From the NCBI RefSeq assembly GCF_016405905.1, contig NZ_JAEFCB010000004.1, positions 172,422 through 236,421 on the forward strand: 64,000 bases of DNA, in the 5' to 3' direction. The DNA is from Variovorax sp. IB41 (GTDB lineage Bacteria; Pseudomonadota; Gammaproteobacteria; Burkholderiales; Burkholderiaceae_C). The notes under the pieces were generated by a model, which was given only the letters and a program-made list of their open reading frames with translations, searched no databases and was not told where the DNA came from. A program made the position numbers and the translations under genes. Positions 1 through 7,334 of the stretch are shown here, piece by piece (positions within the stretch are counted from its first letter, which is position 1; each line of letters begins with the position of its first letter).

Positions 1-2
1 GC

Positions 3-506
3 GGCCTCTACGAAACCGGCGCGGGCGGCTCGGCCCCCAAGCACGTGCAGCAACTGGTCGAAGAGAACCACCTGCGCTGGGATTCGCTGGGCGAATTCCT
101 CGCGCTGGCCGTGAGCCTGGAAGACTTGGGGCTGAAGACCGGCAACGCGCAGGCCAAGATCCTGGCCAAGACGCTCGACGCCGCCACCGGCAAGCTGCTG
201 GACAACAACAAGAACCCCTCGCCCAAGACCGGCCAGCTGGACAACCGCGGCAGCCAGTTCTACCTGGCGATGTACTGGGCGCAGGAACTGGCCGCGCAGA
301 CCGAAGATACGGCGCTGCAATCCAAGTTCAAGAAGCTGGCCGAAACGCTGAGCGCCAACGAGAAGAAGATCGTCGACGAACTCGCGGCCGTGCAGGGCAA
401 GCCGGTGGACATCGGCGGCTACTACCTGGCCGACAAGGAAAAGTTCGAGACCGTGATGCGCCCGAGCGCGACGCTGAACTCGGTGCTGGCATCGGCGCAG
501 GCCTGA
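3..506 (+). CDS. icd: NADP-dependent isocitrate dehydrogenase, monomeric type (3' end)
   Basis: Only the C-terminal 167 residues are present; the gene enters from the left edge in the frame starting at base 3. The segment [17 protein letters not shown] followed by an [15 protein letters not shown] stretch is characteristic of the C-terminal part of the roughly 740-residue monomeric isocitrate dehydrogenases, which oxidatively decarboxylate isocitrate to 2-oxoglutarate in the TCA cycle with NADP. This family is unrelated in length to the dimeric Icd. The gene ends in TGA and is followed by about 140 bases without a gene before the acetyltransferase. Identification rests on family recall; the catalytic N-terminal part is outside the window. 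Confidence 0.9.
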   Translation, partial: GLYETGAGGSAPKHVQQLVEENHLRWDSLGEFLALAVSLEDLGLKTGNAQAKILAKTLDAATGKLLDNNKNPSPKTGQLDNRGSQFYLAMYWAQELAAQTEDTALQSKFKKLAETLSANEKKIVDELAAVQGKPVDIGGYYLADKEKFETVMRPSATLNSVLASAQA

Positions 507-645
507 TGAGGAAACGGGCGGCGTTCGCGCTTCATTGCTGAAGCCGGATGCTTGCCTCTATGACGGCCTGCCGCGCAAGCGACAGGTCGTTGTCATTTGT
601 GGGGCCCATCACCGATGCCCCGTGAATCCCGACCGAGGAGACGCA

Positions 646-1044
646 ATGCAAATCCGCGAAATCGCCGCTTCGGACCTCGAAGCCGTCTACCGCCTGCTCG
701 CTGCCAACGGATGGGCGCACCGGATTCCTGACGAGGCGTACCTCGGCAGGCTGGTAGCGGCGTCGCAGCACGCATGGGTCGCCGTGGTCGATGGAGCCAT
801 CGCCGGCTTCGCACGCGCCCTCACCGACGGGCTCTCGAACGGCTACCTGTCGATGGTGGTGGTCGCGGCGCCGTTTCGCGGACGCGGCATCGGCCGAGGG
901 TTGGTCGAGCACATCGTGGGCGCCGAGGAGAACGTCACCTGGGTCCTGCGCGCAGGCAGGGACGGCGCGCCGGCTTTCTTCGCCAGGCTGGGCTTCGCGC
1001 CCTCGACGCTCGCGATGGAGCGGCCCCGCGCCGCACGGGGCTAG
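646..1044 (+). CDS. GNAT family N-acetyltransferase
   Basis: A 132-residue cytoplasmic protein with the GNAT fold order. An N-terminal IREIAASDLEAVYRLL helix region comes first, then a central strand LSMVVVAAPFRGRGIGRGLVEHI carrying the acetyl-CoA pyrophosphate-binding loop RGRGIG, then the C-terminal FFARLGF motif. It should transfer an acetyl group from acetyl-CoA to a small molecule or protein amine, but the substrate cannot be read from the sequence. The ATG at 646 was chosen because GAGGAG lies 7-12 bases upstream; an in-frame ATG at 535 would add 37 residues with no family similarity. Confidence 0.8.
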   Translation: MQIREIAASDLEAVYRLLAANGWAHRIPDEAYLGRLVAASQHAWVAVVDGAIAGFARALTDGLSNGYLSMVVVAAPFRGRGIGRGLVEHIVGAEENVTWVLRAGRDGAPAFFARLGFAPSTLAMERPRAARG

Positions 1045-1085
1045 ACTGTTCGCCCGTCAACCACGCTGCGAAAGGCAGGCCATTC

Positions 1086-1427
1086 ATGAAACTCTGGTTG
1101 ATTTCCATCGCGTGCATCGCAGCGGCCGGTGCCACCCACGCGGCCGAGAGCTGCGAGACCTTGCGCGCACAAATCGAATCGAAGATCAGCGCGGCGGGCG
1201 TCACGCGCTTCGCGGTGCTCACCCTCGATGCCGACACGCCCGCGGCCGGGCAGGTGGTGGGCAGCTGCGAACTGGGCACCAAGAAGATCGTCTATCAGCG
1301 CGATGTGGGGTCGGCGCCCGGCGCCGCAGTCCCGGCAACGACACCGCCCAGCACGCCCGAAGACAGCGACATCCTGACCGAATGCAAGGACGGCACGGTG
1401 TCCGTCGGCGGCACCTGCAAACGCTGA
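1086..1427 (+). CDS. DUF1161 family periplasmic protein
   Basis: A 113-residue protein with a clear Sec signal peptide (MKLWLISIACIAAAGATHA, cleavage near residue 19). The mature part starts ESCETLRAQIESKISAAGV and contains VVGSCELGTKKIVYQR, the pattern of the DUF1161 family of small secreted proteins of unknown function. It has four cysteines in the mature region (two in the conserved domain, two near the C-terminus), suggesting disulfides in the periplasm. A Pro/Thr-rich linker (about residues 78-92) separates the domain from a short Cys-containing tail. No function is known. It sits between the acetyltransferase and a membrane protein gene on the same strand. Confidence 0.7.
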   Translation: MKLWLISIACIAAAGATHAAESCETLRAQIESKISAAGVTRFAVLTLDADTPAAGQVVGSCELGTKKIVYQRDVGSAPGAAVPATTPPSTPEDSDILTECKDGTVSVGGTCKR

Positions 1428-1462
1428 GCGCAGGCACACAGGGGCGCGGCGCGAAGAAGACG

Positions 1463-2083
1463 ATGAACCCCTTCCTGCTCTCCCTGCCGCGGTTGTTCTT
1501 CGGCCTCGTCACGCTGGTGGCCGTCGGCTGGCAGTTGTCGATCCATGTGCGCATGGGCTTCGATGTCGTCAACTTCTTCAGCTACTTCACCAACCTGTCG
1601 AACTTGTTCGCCGCGTTCGTGCTGCTGCTGACGGGAGTGCACTTCTTGTCGGGCCGTGCGTCGTCCGCCTCGATGGACCGGCTGCGCGCCGTTTCGACCG
1701 TCAACATGGCGGTGGTCGGCATCGTCTTCGCGCTGCTACTGCGCAACGTGGACCTCGGCGCGCTGCTGCCGTGGATCAACACCTGGCTGCACTACGTGAT
1801 GCCCTGCGCCGTCGTGCTTGACTGGCTGCTGCAGCCACCGCGCACGCGGCTGGGCGGCAGGCAACTGCTGGCGATCCAGATCTTTCCGATCGCGTACCTC
1901 GTCTACGTGCTGGCGCGCGGCAGCGCCGCCGGCTGGTACCCCTACCCCTTTCTCAACCCCGCGAACGTGGGCGGCTACGGCGGCGTGGCCGTGTATGCCG
2001 CGGGCATCGCGCTGACCTTCTTCGTCGGCGGCTGGGTGCTGCTGGCGCTGGGCAACAAACTCAAAAGGAGCAACGATGGCTGA
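1463..2083 (+). CDS. Pr6Pr family integral membrane protein
   Basis: A 206-residue protein with about six hydrophobic segments and the family features FSYFTNLSNLFAA near residues 39-51, a WLHYVMPCAVVLDWLL segment and a late YPYPFLNP motif. These match the Pr6Pr family (conserved proline-rich six-helix membrane proteins), whose function is unknown. The ATG at 1463 gives an N-terminus that starts directly with a membrane segment. The last eight bases overlap the start of the FMN reductase gene, suggesting translational coupling in a two-gene unit, although no functional link is known. Confidence 0.7.
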   Translation: MNPFLLSLPRLFFGLVTLVAVGWQLSIHVRMGFDVVNFFSYFTNLSNLFAAFVLLLTGVHFLSGRASSASMDRLRAVSTVNMAVVGIVFALLLRNVDLGALLPWINTWLHYVMPCAVVLDWLLQPPRTRLGGRQLLAIQIFPIAYLVYVLARGSAAGWYPYPFLNPANVGGYGGVAVYAAGIALTFFVGGWVLLALGNKLKRSNDG

Positions 2084-2666
2084 CAAGGTGCTGGTGTTCT
2101 ATGGCTCGTACCGCTCGGACCGCATGGGCGTGCGGCTCGCGGACTTCATCATGGCGGGCCTGCGCGCACGAGGCGCCGATGCGGAGTTCATCGACGCCAA
2201 GGCGGTCGACCTGCCGATGCTCGACCGCATGTACAAGGAGTACCCCAAGGGCACGGCGCCCGAGGCCATGGAAGCGCTGGCGGAAAAGATCCGCACGGCG
2301 GATGCCTTCATCTTCGTGACCGGCGAGTACAACTGGGGCCCGCAGCCCGGCCTGAAGAACCTGACGGACCACTTCCTCGAAGAGTGGTTCTGGCGGCCCG
2401 CCGCGGTCGCGAGCTATTCGGCCGGGCGCTTCTCGGGCGTGCGCTCGGGGACGGTGTGGCACTCCATCCTGTCGGAGATGGGGATGGTGGTGGTGTCGAG
2501 CACGCTCGCGGTGGGGCCGATTTCGCAGACGCTGGATGAAGCCGGCCGACCGACGGGCAAGGCGGGCGAAGCGCTGGAGCGCGCCTTCCCTCGGTTCGCC
2601 GATGACCTGGCTTGGTGGACCGAAGCGGCGCGCGCGCAACGGGCGCTGAAGGCGCCGCCTTACTGA
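2076..2666 (+). CDS. NAD(P)H-dependent FMN reductase (flavodoxin-like fold)
   Basis: A 196-residue protein with the NADPH-dependent FMN reductase layout. An N-terminal phosphate-binding loop LVFYGSYRSDRMGVRLAD is followed by the GEYNWGPQPGLKNLTDH segment around residues 82-98, which contacts the flavin isoalloxazine ring in this family (usually EYN-x-S-xP-x-LKN). It probably reduces FMN or quinones using NAD(P)H in the cytoplasm. The start overlaps the preceding membrane protein gene by 8 bases and a good AAAGGAG lies upstream at about 2063-2069. Its 3' end overlaps the convergent nucleoside deoxyribosyltransferase gene by 7 bases. Confidence 0.8.
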   Translation: MADKVLVFYGSYRSDRMGVRLADFIMAGLRARGADAEFIDAKAVDLPMLDRMYKEYPKGTAPEAMEALAEKIRTADAFIFVTGEYNWGPQPGLKNLTDHFLEEWFWRPAAVASYSAGRFSGVRSGTVWHSILSEMGMVVVSSTLAVGPISQTLDEAGRPTGKAGEALERAFPRFADDLAWWTEAARAQRALKAPPY

Positions 2667-3214
2667 CGCCGGGTCTGACGCAGGGCCGCGAGCACTTCGA
2701 CCATCTTCTGCAGCGCCGCTTCGGGCGTTGCCTCGATGCAGATCGAGCACGCCAGCATCAGGTTCAACGGCTGGCCGAAGTCTTCGACCGCGATGCCGGT
2801 CGCGCTCTCGCGCAGCACGCCGTTCGCGTCGTGCGCGCATGGCAACGTCGCACGCGCACGGTCCGCATAGCTGCCCTCAGGCACGCCATAGGCCACGACC
2901 GGAATGCCCAGCGCCACGGCAGCGCCGACCTCGAACACCGTGCCCGAATCCGGCTCCGTTCCCCTGAAGGACGAGAGGTTCGCCACCACGCCGTCGGCGC
3001 TGCGAAGGCGCTGCATGTTGGCTTCGTAGATGCGCCTTTCCAGCGCGTCGGGCGATGGCTCTTCTTCACCATCGGCGGGCAGCAGCGCCGCCAGGCCCAG
3101 CGCATCGCACGCCACCTTGAGCCGCACGAAATGGGCCCTCGCATCCGGGCGAAAAACGTCCGGGCCCGCGAGATAGATCCGGGGGCGCGTCGGGGTGTCG
3201 GTGGGCTCGTCCAT
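2660..3214 (-). CDS. Nucleoside 2-deoxyribosyltransferase family protein
   Basis: A 184-residue protein beginning near RIYLAGPDVFRPDA, the N-terminal motif of nucleoside 2-deoxyribosyltransferases, followed by a DGVVANLSSFRGTEPDSGTVFEVGAA segment. The latter carries the family's Asp and catalytic Glu region (D-S-G-T-V-F-E). Such enzymes exchange or hydrolyse the N-glycosidic bond of deoxynucleosides or nucleotides. The ATG at 3214 was chosen; the open frame extends 37 codons further upstream but those residues do not resemble the family. It lies downstream of the YbaN gene on the same strand and converges on the FMN reductase. Confidence 0.75.
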   Translation of the reverse strand: MDEPTDTPTRPRIYLAGPDVFRPDARAHFVRLKVACDALGLAALLPADGEEEPSPDALERRIYEANMQRLRSADGVVANLSSFRGTEPDSGTVFEVGAAVALGIPVVAYGVPEGSYADRARATLPCAHDANGVLRESATGIAVEDFGQPLNLMLACSICIEATPEAALQKMVEVLAALRQTRRQ

Positions 3215-3278
3215 GGCGACAGCTTCGTCGATTTTTGGCCTCAGCTCAATATGCGACGAAGAACTGCATCCCGGCGCA

Positions 3279-3806
3279 TCACTGCTGCGGCGGAGGCGGC
3301 AGCGGACGCGACCACAACCACGCAAGCACCACCGCCATGCACCCGATGGCGAGCACGGCCATCCACGCGCGATGGGCCGTGAACGACACGATGACGGCGC
3401 AGGCGGCCATCGTGAGGGTCGCGCTCCACTTGGCGCGGCGGCTCACGGTGCGGCCGTTCTCCCAGTTGCGCAGCAGCGGGCCGAAGATGCGGTGATTTCG
3501 CAGCCACGCATGCAGCCGCGGCGAGCTGCGCGCGGCGGCCCATGCGGCCATCAGGATGAACACGGTCGTCGGCATGCCCGGCAGCACCACGCCGATGAGC
3601 CCGAGGACGAGGCACAGCACCGCGAAGCAGTGCAGCAGCACGCGTGCCAGCAGGGACAGGGGCTTGGGGCCAGGGTTCAACGCAACGCTCTCGAAGGGGA
3701 TCGGACGACAGCGATGGCCCGACCGGATCGGTGCCTTCGCCAGTGCCCATTCTTCACCAGCTTTCGATCGGCGCGCCAGCGAACCGGCATCGCGAGGAAC
3801 AGGCAA
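3279..3806 (-). CDS. YbaN family (DUF454) inner membrane protein
   Basis: The conserved part is a small membrane protein with two to three hydrophobic segments and the DUF454 signature VLGLIGVVLPGMPTTVFILMAAWAAARSSP followed by an RLHAWL-NHR-FGP-L-NW segment. Function is unknown. The coordinates give the longest frame (175 residues), but the first 42 residues are not family-like. A TTG at 3680 with a weak GAGAG upstream would give 133 residues, close to the E. coli YbaN length. The start is therefore uncertain, whereas the family call is solid. The C-terminus ends in a proline/glutamine run. Confidence 0.75.
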   Translation of the reverse strand: MPVPRDAGSLARRSKAGEEWALAKAPIRSGHRCRPIPFESVALNPGPKPLSLLARVLLHCFAVLCLVLGLIGVVLPGMPTTVFILMAAWAAARSSPRLHAWLRNHRIFGPLLRNWENGRTVSRRAKWSATLTMAACAVIVSFTAHRAWMAVLAIGCMAVVLAWLWSRPLPPPPQQ

Positions 3807-3861
3807 GAACGCTGACGTCGCAAAGGCCCCTTACAGTCACGCGAACCACTGAAAGATCCGC

Positions 3862-4227
3862 ATGCCCCGTCCCGTCCTCGAAGAAGCCCGCATCCACCCC
3901 GCCATTCGCACCAAGGTGGCCGAGAGCCGCCAGACCATCGTGCGCGAGGTCATGGCCGCGGTCTCGACCAACGACGTGGTCGTGGTGGGGATGGGCATCA
4001 ACCCGCATCCGAAGGAGGCGCGCAAGGCGCTCGATGCAATCGGGCAGCCGTACAAGTACCTCGAATACGGCAACTACCTGAGCCAATGGCGCGACCGCAA
4101 CGCGCTCAAGATGTGGACCGGCTGGCCGACGTTTCCGATGGTGTTCGTGAAGGGCACGCTGGTTGGGGGTGCTTCGGATTTGCAGAAGCTCATCGATGGC
4201 GGTGAGCTGAAGAGTCTTCTGGGCTGA
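3862..4227 (+). CDS. Glutaredoxin-like protein lacking the active-site cysteine
   Basis: A 121-residue protein that follows the glutaredoxin fold order: strand DVVVVGMGI, the active-site position, helix KEARKALDAIG, then the WPTFPMVFVKG cis-proline strand and the GGASDLQKLI glutathione-binding helix. The last two features are very well conserved. At the position of the CPYC or CGFS motif the sequence reads NPHP, and the whole protein contains no cysteine. Classical thiol-disulfide exchange is therefore impossible; an iron-sulfur or glutathione binding, or structural role, would be inference. It stands alone between a divergent YbaN gene and a convergent small membrane protein gene. Confidence 0.8.
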   Translation: MPRPVLEEARIHPAIRTKVAESRQTIVREVMAAVSTNDVVVVGMGINPHPKEARKALDAIGQPYKYLEYGNYLSQWRDRNALKMWTGWPTFPMVFVKGTLVGGASDLQKLIDGGELKSLLG

Positions 4228-4277
4228 CCAATTGCGGCCGGGGCTGCGAGGTGACTGCGGTGAAGCAGCACCGCGCC

Positions 4278-4550
4278 TCAATGAAAGAAGACCAACACCG
4301 CACCCGCCAACGCACCGACCGAGAGGATGCCGAAAAGCCATACGGTGCCGGCGAGGTCGCCCAAGCCGAAGGCCGAATTCCAGCGCTTGAGTTGATGTTG
4401 CTCACTCAAGGGGATGTGAGCCACATCTTGACCCAGCCCTTTGGCCGTCTGCGAGTACGGCACCGAATCGGCCGGCGTCGAAAGACGCGCGGCGTCATAG
4501 GCAAGGTATGCGAACAGCGCTGAGGCAATCATCAAGAACCACGGAAGCAT
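4278..4550 (-). CDS. Small hypothetical membrane protein, two TM segments
   Basis: A 90-residue protein with a hydrophobic N-terminal segment (about residues 1-20, FLMIASALFAYLAY) and a second one at residues 67-88 (GTVWLFGILSVGALAGAVLVFF), with a polar loop between them. No family was recognised. It lies downstream of the 107-aa orphan gene on the same strand, with a perfect 9-bp hairpin between the two. It may be a resident gene rather than part of the phage-like island. Confidence 0.5.
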   Translation of the reverse strand: MLPWFLMIASALFAYLAYDAARLSTPADSVPYSQTAKGLGQDVAHIPLSEQHQLKRWNSAFGLGDLAGTVWLFGILSVGALAGAVLVFFH

Positions 4551-4584
4551 TGCTTGTCCTCAAGTTGGCGATGAATCATGCCTC

Positions 4585-4605
4585 AGGGTCGCCGGGGGCG
4601 ACCCT
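4585..4605 (-). terminator. Hairpin between two small genes, possible terminator
   Basis: A perfect 9-bp stem (AGGGTCGCC and GGCGACCCT) with a GGG loop lies just after the stop of the 107-aa gene on the minus strand. No T-tract follows on the minus strand, so it is a weak candidate for intrinsic termination or transcript stabilisation. Confidence 0.35.
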
Positions 4606-4610
4606 GTGTA

Positions 4611-4934
4611 TCAATGCGCCTTGCCTACCTCTTCGCACTGGCCTTCGATCTCGGCGTGCAGCATGCCAAGTGAGGCGATGGCCAACCGTTGAAGCGATGC
4701 GCGATCGGCCGCGCTGAGCAGTGGTGCAGGGCCGTTCGATGGATGCGCTTCGTCGCGTCGATCTTCATCCCACGCAAGCAATTCCATCAACGTGTACGCG
4801 CCCTGTACCACGTCGCGCGCGTCGTTGAGGAACAAGGCGTATCGCCGTTCTTTGTGGTCGAGCCCCTGAACGGGATTCCACACAAAGGGTTTGAACTGCG
4901 CACTGTCGTGCGCGTTGATTGATGACTCGGCCAT
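4611..4934 (-). CDS. Orphan hypothetical protein downstream of a C4-like RNA
   Basis: A 107-residue soluble protein beginning MAESSINAHDSAQFKPFVWNP and rich in acidic and alanine residues, with no recognised domain. An ideal ribosome-binding site AGGGAGAGAG lies 6 bases before the ATG. That site is complementary at 12 of 15 positions to a loop in the structured leader upstream, the arrangement known from the P1, P7 and P4 immunity regions. It is therefore likely a phage- or island-derived gene whose translation is gated by antisense RNA. Function is unknown. Confidence 0.5.
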   Translation of the reverse strand: MAESSINAHDSAQFKPFVWNPVQGLDHKERRYALFLNDARDVVQGAYTLMELLAWDEDRRDEAHPSNGPAPLLSAADRASLQRLAIASLGMLHAEIEGQCEEVGKAH

Positions 4935-4972
4935 TTTTGGCTCTCTCCCTGTCGATTCAGCTGTTGCTACAA

Positions 4973-5074
4973 CCGCCGCCCGTACTGCAAGTAAAGGCGG
5001 CGGCTCGAACGGGTTAGCAGACCGGGAACCGCGTGCGAAACCGGCAGGGCGCGAGCCCTCCCATCCGAGCCGCC
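4973..5074 (-). ncRNA. C4 antisense RNA-like structured leader
   Basis: On the minus strand this stretch has mutually exclusive pairings. Bases 4973-4980 can pair with 4996-5003, whereas 4999-5007 can pair with 5066-5074. A small hairpin AGGGC-GCGA-GCCCT occupies 5046-5059. Bases 5042-5056 (RNA GCUCGCGCCCUGCCG) can base-pair at 12 of 15 positions with 4940-4954, which contain the ribosome-binding site of the next gene. This is the logic of the C4 antisense RNA of phages P1, P7 and P4. The sequence also matches my recollection of C4-type leaders in betaproteobacterial islands. The exact ends are estimated. Confidence 0.55.
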
Positions 5075-5442
5075 TAAAAAGAAAGCTGGAATAGAAAAAG
5101 CCGCAGGACCATTGCGGTTTGCGGCTTTCACCGCGGTTCGTTCTAGGCTGCTAAACCCGGCCTCGTTCGTCACAAGGCGAGTGGAATGTAGCGGTGGCGT
5201 TGCCCCTGAGTCAATCGATCCCGGACATCAGGCGAATGTTGCGCCAACAACTGCACGAAATCTCAGCTACCTCCGGCCGATCAATGTCTCTGCATCAAAT
5301 TGACTTGCATCGCGTTTCGCAGAATCAGGCAAGAACCCCGTTCGATCCGGATACCGCTCCAACCCCCATCCGCACGAAACTTCTCTCCATGCCCGGCGTG
5401 CCCTTCGCGCCATGGCCCACCACCCAGCACGAGGAGTTTTGT
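5075..5442. other. Non-coding stretch, relatively AT-rich
   Basis: No convincing gene is seen here. On the minus strand, bases 5096-5128 form an AAAGCCGC...GCGGCTTT stem followed by a T-run, possibly an early terminator or leader of the C4-like transcript. A short minus-strand frame (4967-5173) contains a SIPAFF motif reminiscent of phage Ash-family leader peptides, but support is thin. The plus-strand frame running into the SDR gene has no start with ribosome-binding support before 5443. Confidence 0.4.
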
Positions 5443-6192
5443 ATGAGCGCAATCCAGGAAAAAGTCGTCCTCATCACCGGTGCGAGCAGCGGTATCGGCG
5501 AGGCCACCGCGCGGCTGCTGGCGCGGCGTGGGGCCAGCGTGGTGCTCGGGGCGCGGCGCACCGACAAGCTCGAAGCCCTCGCGGCCGAGATCAACGCCAC
5601 GGGCGGCTCGGCGAGCTTCCAGCATCTCGACGTGACGCACCGGCCCAGCATGGAGGCCTTCGCCGAATTTGCCTTCGACACGCACGGGCAGATCGACGTG
5701 CTGGTCAACGCGGCGGGCGTGATGCCGATGTCGCCGCTGTGGAACCGCAAGATCGAGGAGTGGGAACTCATGATCGACGTGAACCTGCGCGGCGTGCTGC
5801 TGGGCATCGCGGCGGTGCTGCCGACGATGCAGTTGCAGGGCTGGGGCCACATCGTCAACGTGACGCCGGTATCCGCGCAGGGCGTGACGCCTGAGGCGGC
5901 CGTGTACCACGGCACGCAGTACGCGGTGAACGCGGTCTCCGAGGGGCTTCGGCAGGAGCACGAAGGGCGCCTGCACGTCACGGTGGTGAGCCCCGACGTG
6001 ACGGGCCTGGCCGACCCGCTGGCCGAGCGCCTCGCCGCGAGCTATCGCTTCGAGCGCATGCACACGCGGCGGCGTCTTGCCACGCCGGCCGAGAGCGTCG
6101 CGCGATCGGTGGCCGGTGCCATCGAGGGCTACGGCATCACGATGCCTGTGCGGCCCGGCACGATAGCCAGGCCCGCCGCGCACGCTTGGTGA
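5443..6192 (+). CDS. SDR family protein, probably catalytically impaired
   Basis: A 249-residue short-chain dehydrogenase/reductase with an intact cofactor loop TGASSGIGEATARLL (residues 13-27), a basic GARRTDK stretch suggesting NADPH, and NAAG in place of NNAG. At the active site the usual S-x12-Y-x3-K reads VTPVSAQGVTPEAAVYHGTQ. Only the Tyr is kept: Ser is replaced by Pro and Lys by Gln. It may be a binding or regulatory protein rather than an enzyme. The ATG at 5443 has GAGGAG 7 bases upstream. The C-terminus RPGTIARPAAHAW is atypical. Confidence 0.8.
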   Translation: MSAIQEKVVLITGASSGIGEATARLLARRGASVVLGARRTDKLEALAAEINATGGSASFQHLDVTHRPSMEAFAEFAFDTHGQIDVLVNAAGVMPMSPLWNRKIEEWELMIDVNLRGVLLGIAAVLPTMQLQGWGHIVNVTPVSAQGVTPEAAVYHGTQYAVNAVSEGLRQEHEGRLHVTVVSPDVTGLADPLAERLAASYRFERMHTRRRLATPAESVARSVAGAIEGYGITMPVRPGTIARPAAHAW

Positions 6193-6228
6193 TCGGCGGC
6201 TCGGCCAGCTCGGCGAACAGCGCCCGCG

Positions 6229-6672
6229 TCAGTAGGTCTTGTACGGCAGGAACTTGCCCGACAGCACCACGTTGACGCGGTCGCCCTTGGGGTCGGCCTG
6301 GCGCTGGATGTCCATGCTGAAGTCGATCGCGCTCATGATGCCGTCGCCGAACTCCTCGTGGATCAGCTCCTTGATGGTGGTGCCGTACACGCTCACGATT
6401 TCGTACCAGCGGTAGATGAGCGGATCGGTCGGCACGGGTGTGGCGAGCGAGCCCTTGTAGGGCACGACCTGGAGCCACTTCTGCTCTTCCACGGTGAGGC
6501 CGAAGATCTTGCCGATGACCTTGGCCTGCTTGTCGTCGAGCGTCATCTGGCCGAGGCACGCGGCGGTGGTCCATTCCTTCGACTGGCCGACCTTCCTGGC
6601 CACGTCGGCCCACTGGATGCCCTTGGACACCTTCACGGTGATGATCTTCTCGGTGACGTCGTTGCGGTTCAT
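6229..6672 (-). CDS. cynS: Cyanate hydratase (cyanase)
   Basis: A 147-residue protein of family length that converts cyanate plus bicarbonate to ammonia and carbon dioxide. It shows an N-terminal helical domain (residues 1-85) and the C-terminal catalytic domain with Arg88 and Glu91 in YRWYEIVSVYG and Ser114 in MSAIDFSMDI. These correspond to the Arg96, Glu99 and Ser122 catalytic set of E. coli CynS. The ATG at 6672 is preceded by AGGAG. Unlike the classical cyn operon there is no adjacent carbonic anhydrase or CynR. The upstream neighbour on the same strand is an NTF2-like protein, separated by a 114-bp palindromic repeat. Confidence 0.93.
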   Translation of the reverse strand: MNRNDVTEKIITVKVSKGIQWADVARKVGQSKEWTTAACLGQMTLDDKQAKVIGKIFGLTVEEQKWLQVVPYKGSLATPVPTDPLIYRWYEIVSVYGTTIKELIHEEFGDGIMSAIDFSMDIQRQADPKGDRVNVVLSGKFLPYKTY

Positions 6673-6737
6673 GCTGCCTGGCTCCTGGGGTATGAAAGGG
6701 ATGGGGAGGACAAGCAACAGACATGCCCAGCTGACTT

Positions 6738-6851
6738 GCTCCCTCCCCCTCTGGGGGAGGGCTGGGGTGGGGGCACGCGGCCTTCAAAAAAGCATTGCGC
6801 CTGTGCGAAGGCCTGCCCCCATCCCAACCTTCCCCCAGCGGGGGAAGGAGC
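6738..6851. repeat. 114-bp intergenic palindromic repeat (two G/C-rich arms)
   Basis: Arms 6738-6785 and 6807-6851 are imperfect reverse complements (GCTCCCTCCCCCTCTGGGGG versus GCTCCTTCCCCCGCTGGGGG reading inward). Each arm is itself a small palindrome (CCTCCCCC-TCT-GGGGGAGG). The spacer is AAAAAAGCATTGCGCCTGTGC-like. This resembles a dispersed intergenic palindrome family of high-GC proteobacteria and could form a large hairpin in the transcript between the NTF2-like gene and cynS. Confidence 0.75.
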
Positions 6852-6859
6852 AATGCGGA

Positions 6860-7282
6860 TCAGCGGTCCCAGCGGAACTTGCGCTCCGACTCCGCGATCG
6901 GCTGGTCGTTGATGCTCGCGTAGCGCTTCTGCATCAGGCCGTTCTCGGCGAACTCCCAGTTCTCGTTGCCGTGGCTGCGGAACCACTGGCCCGCGGCGTC
7001 GTGCCACTCGTACTCGAAGCGCACCGCGATGCGGTTGTCCATGAAGGCCCAGAGCGTCTTCTTCAGGCGGTAGTCGGTCTCGCGCTCCCACTTGCGGGTG
7101 AGGAACTCGACCACCGCTTCGCGGCCGTTGACGAAGTCGGCGCGGTTGCGCCACTCGGTGTCGGGTGTGTAGGCCAGGCTCACGCGCACCGGGTCGCGGG
7201 TGTTCCAGGCGTCTTCGGCGGCCTGGACCTTCTTGGTGGCGGTCTCCAGGGTGAAGGGCGGCAGCGGCGGGCGGGATTCCAT
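6860..7282 (-). CDS. NTF2-like protein, DUF1348 family
   Basis: A 140-residue SnoaL/NTF2-fold protein of the DUF1348 family. It has an N-terminal helix with [21 protein letters not shown], the strand [25 protein letters not shown], and the barrel strands [27 protein letters not shown] followed by [10 protein letters not shown]. Family members are annotated only as conserved proteins with a small-molecule-binding cone; no reaction can be assigned. It diverges from the TetR gene, with a perfect 8+8 palindrome between the two starts, so it is the likely target of that regulator. cynS lies downstream on the same strand. Confidence 0.8.
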   Translation of the reverse strand: MESRPPLPPFTLETATKKVQAAEDAWNTRDPVRVSLAYTPDTEWRNRADFVNGREAVVEFLTRKWERETDYRLKKTLWAFMDNRIAVRFEYEWHDAAGQWFRSHGNENWEFAENGLMQKRYASINDQPIAESERKFRWDR

Positions 7283-7334
7283 GAGCGGGCTTTCGGTGGT
7301 TGAGGGGTTGTCGAGGCCCGCAATGTGCCACGAA

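Noticed and set aside
4967..5173. 68-codon minus-strand frame with SIPAFF, possible Ash-like phage leader peptide
   Set aside because: It overlaps the C4-like RNA structure and has no convincing start signal; noted in the non-coding entry but not called as a gene.
5194..5442. 83-codon N-terminal extension of the SDR at 5443
   Set aside because: No ribosome-binding site at 5194, extension residues unlike any SDR, and GAGGAG stands exactly before the ATG at 5443.
6738..6851. CRISPR-like repeat arrangement
   Set aside because: There are only two inverted arms and no direct repeats with regular spacers; it is a palindromic intergenic element.
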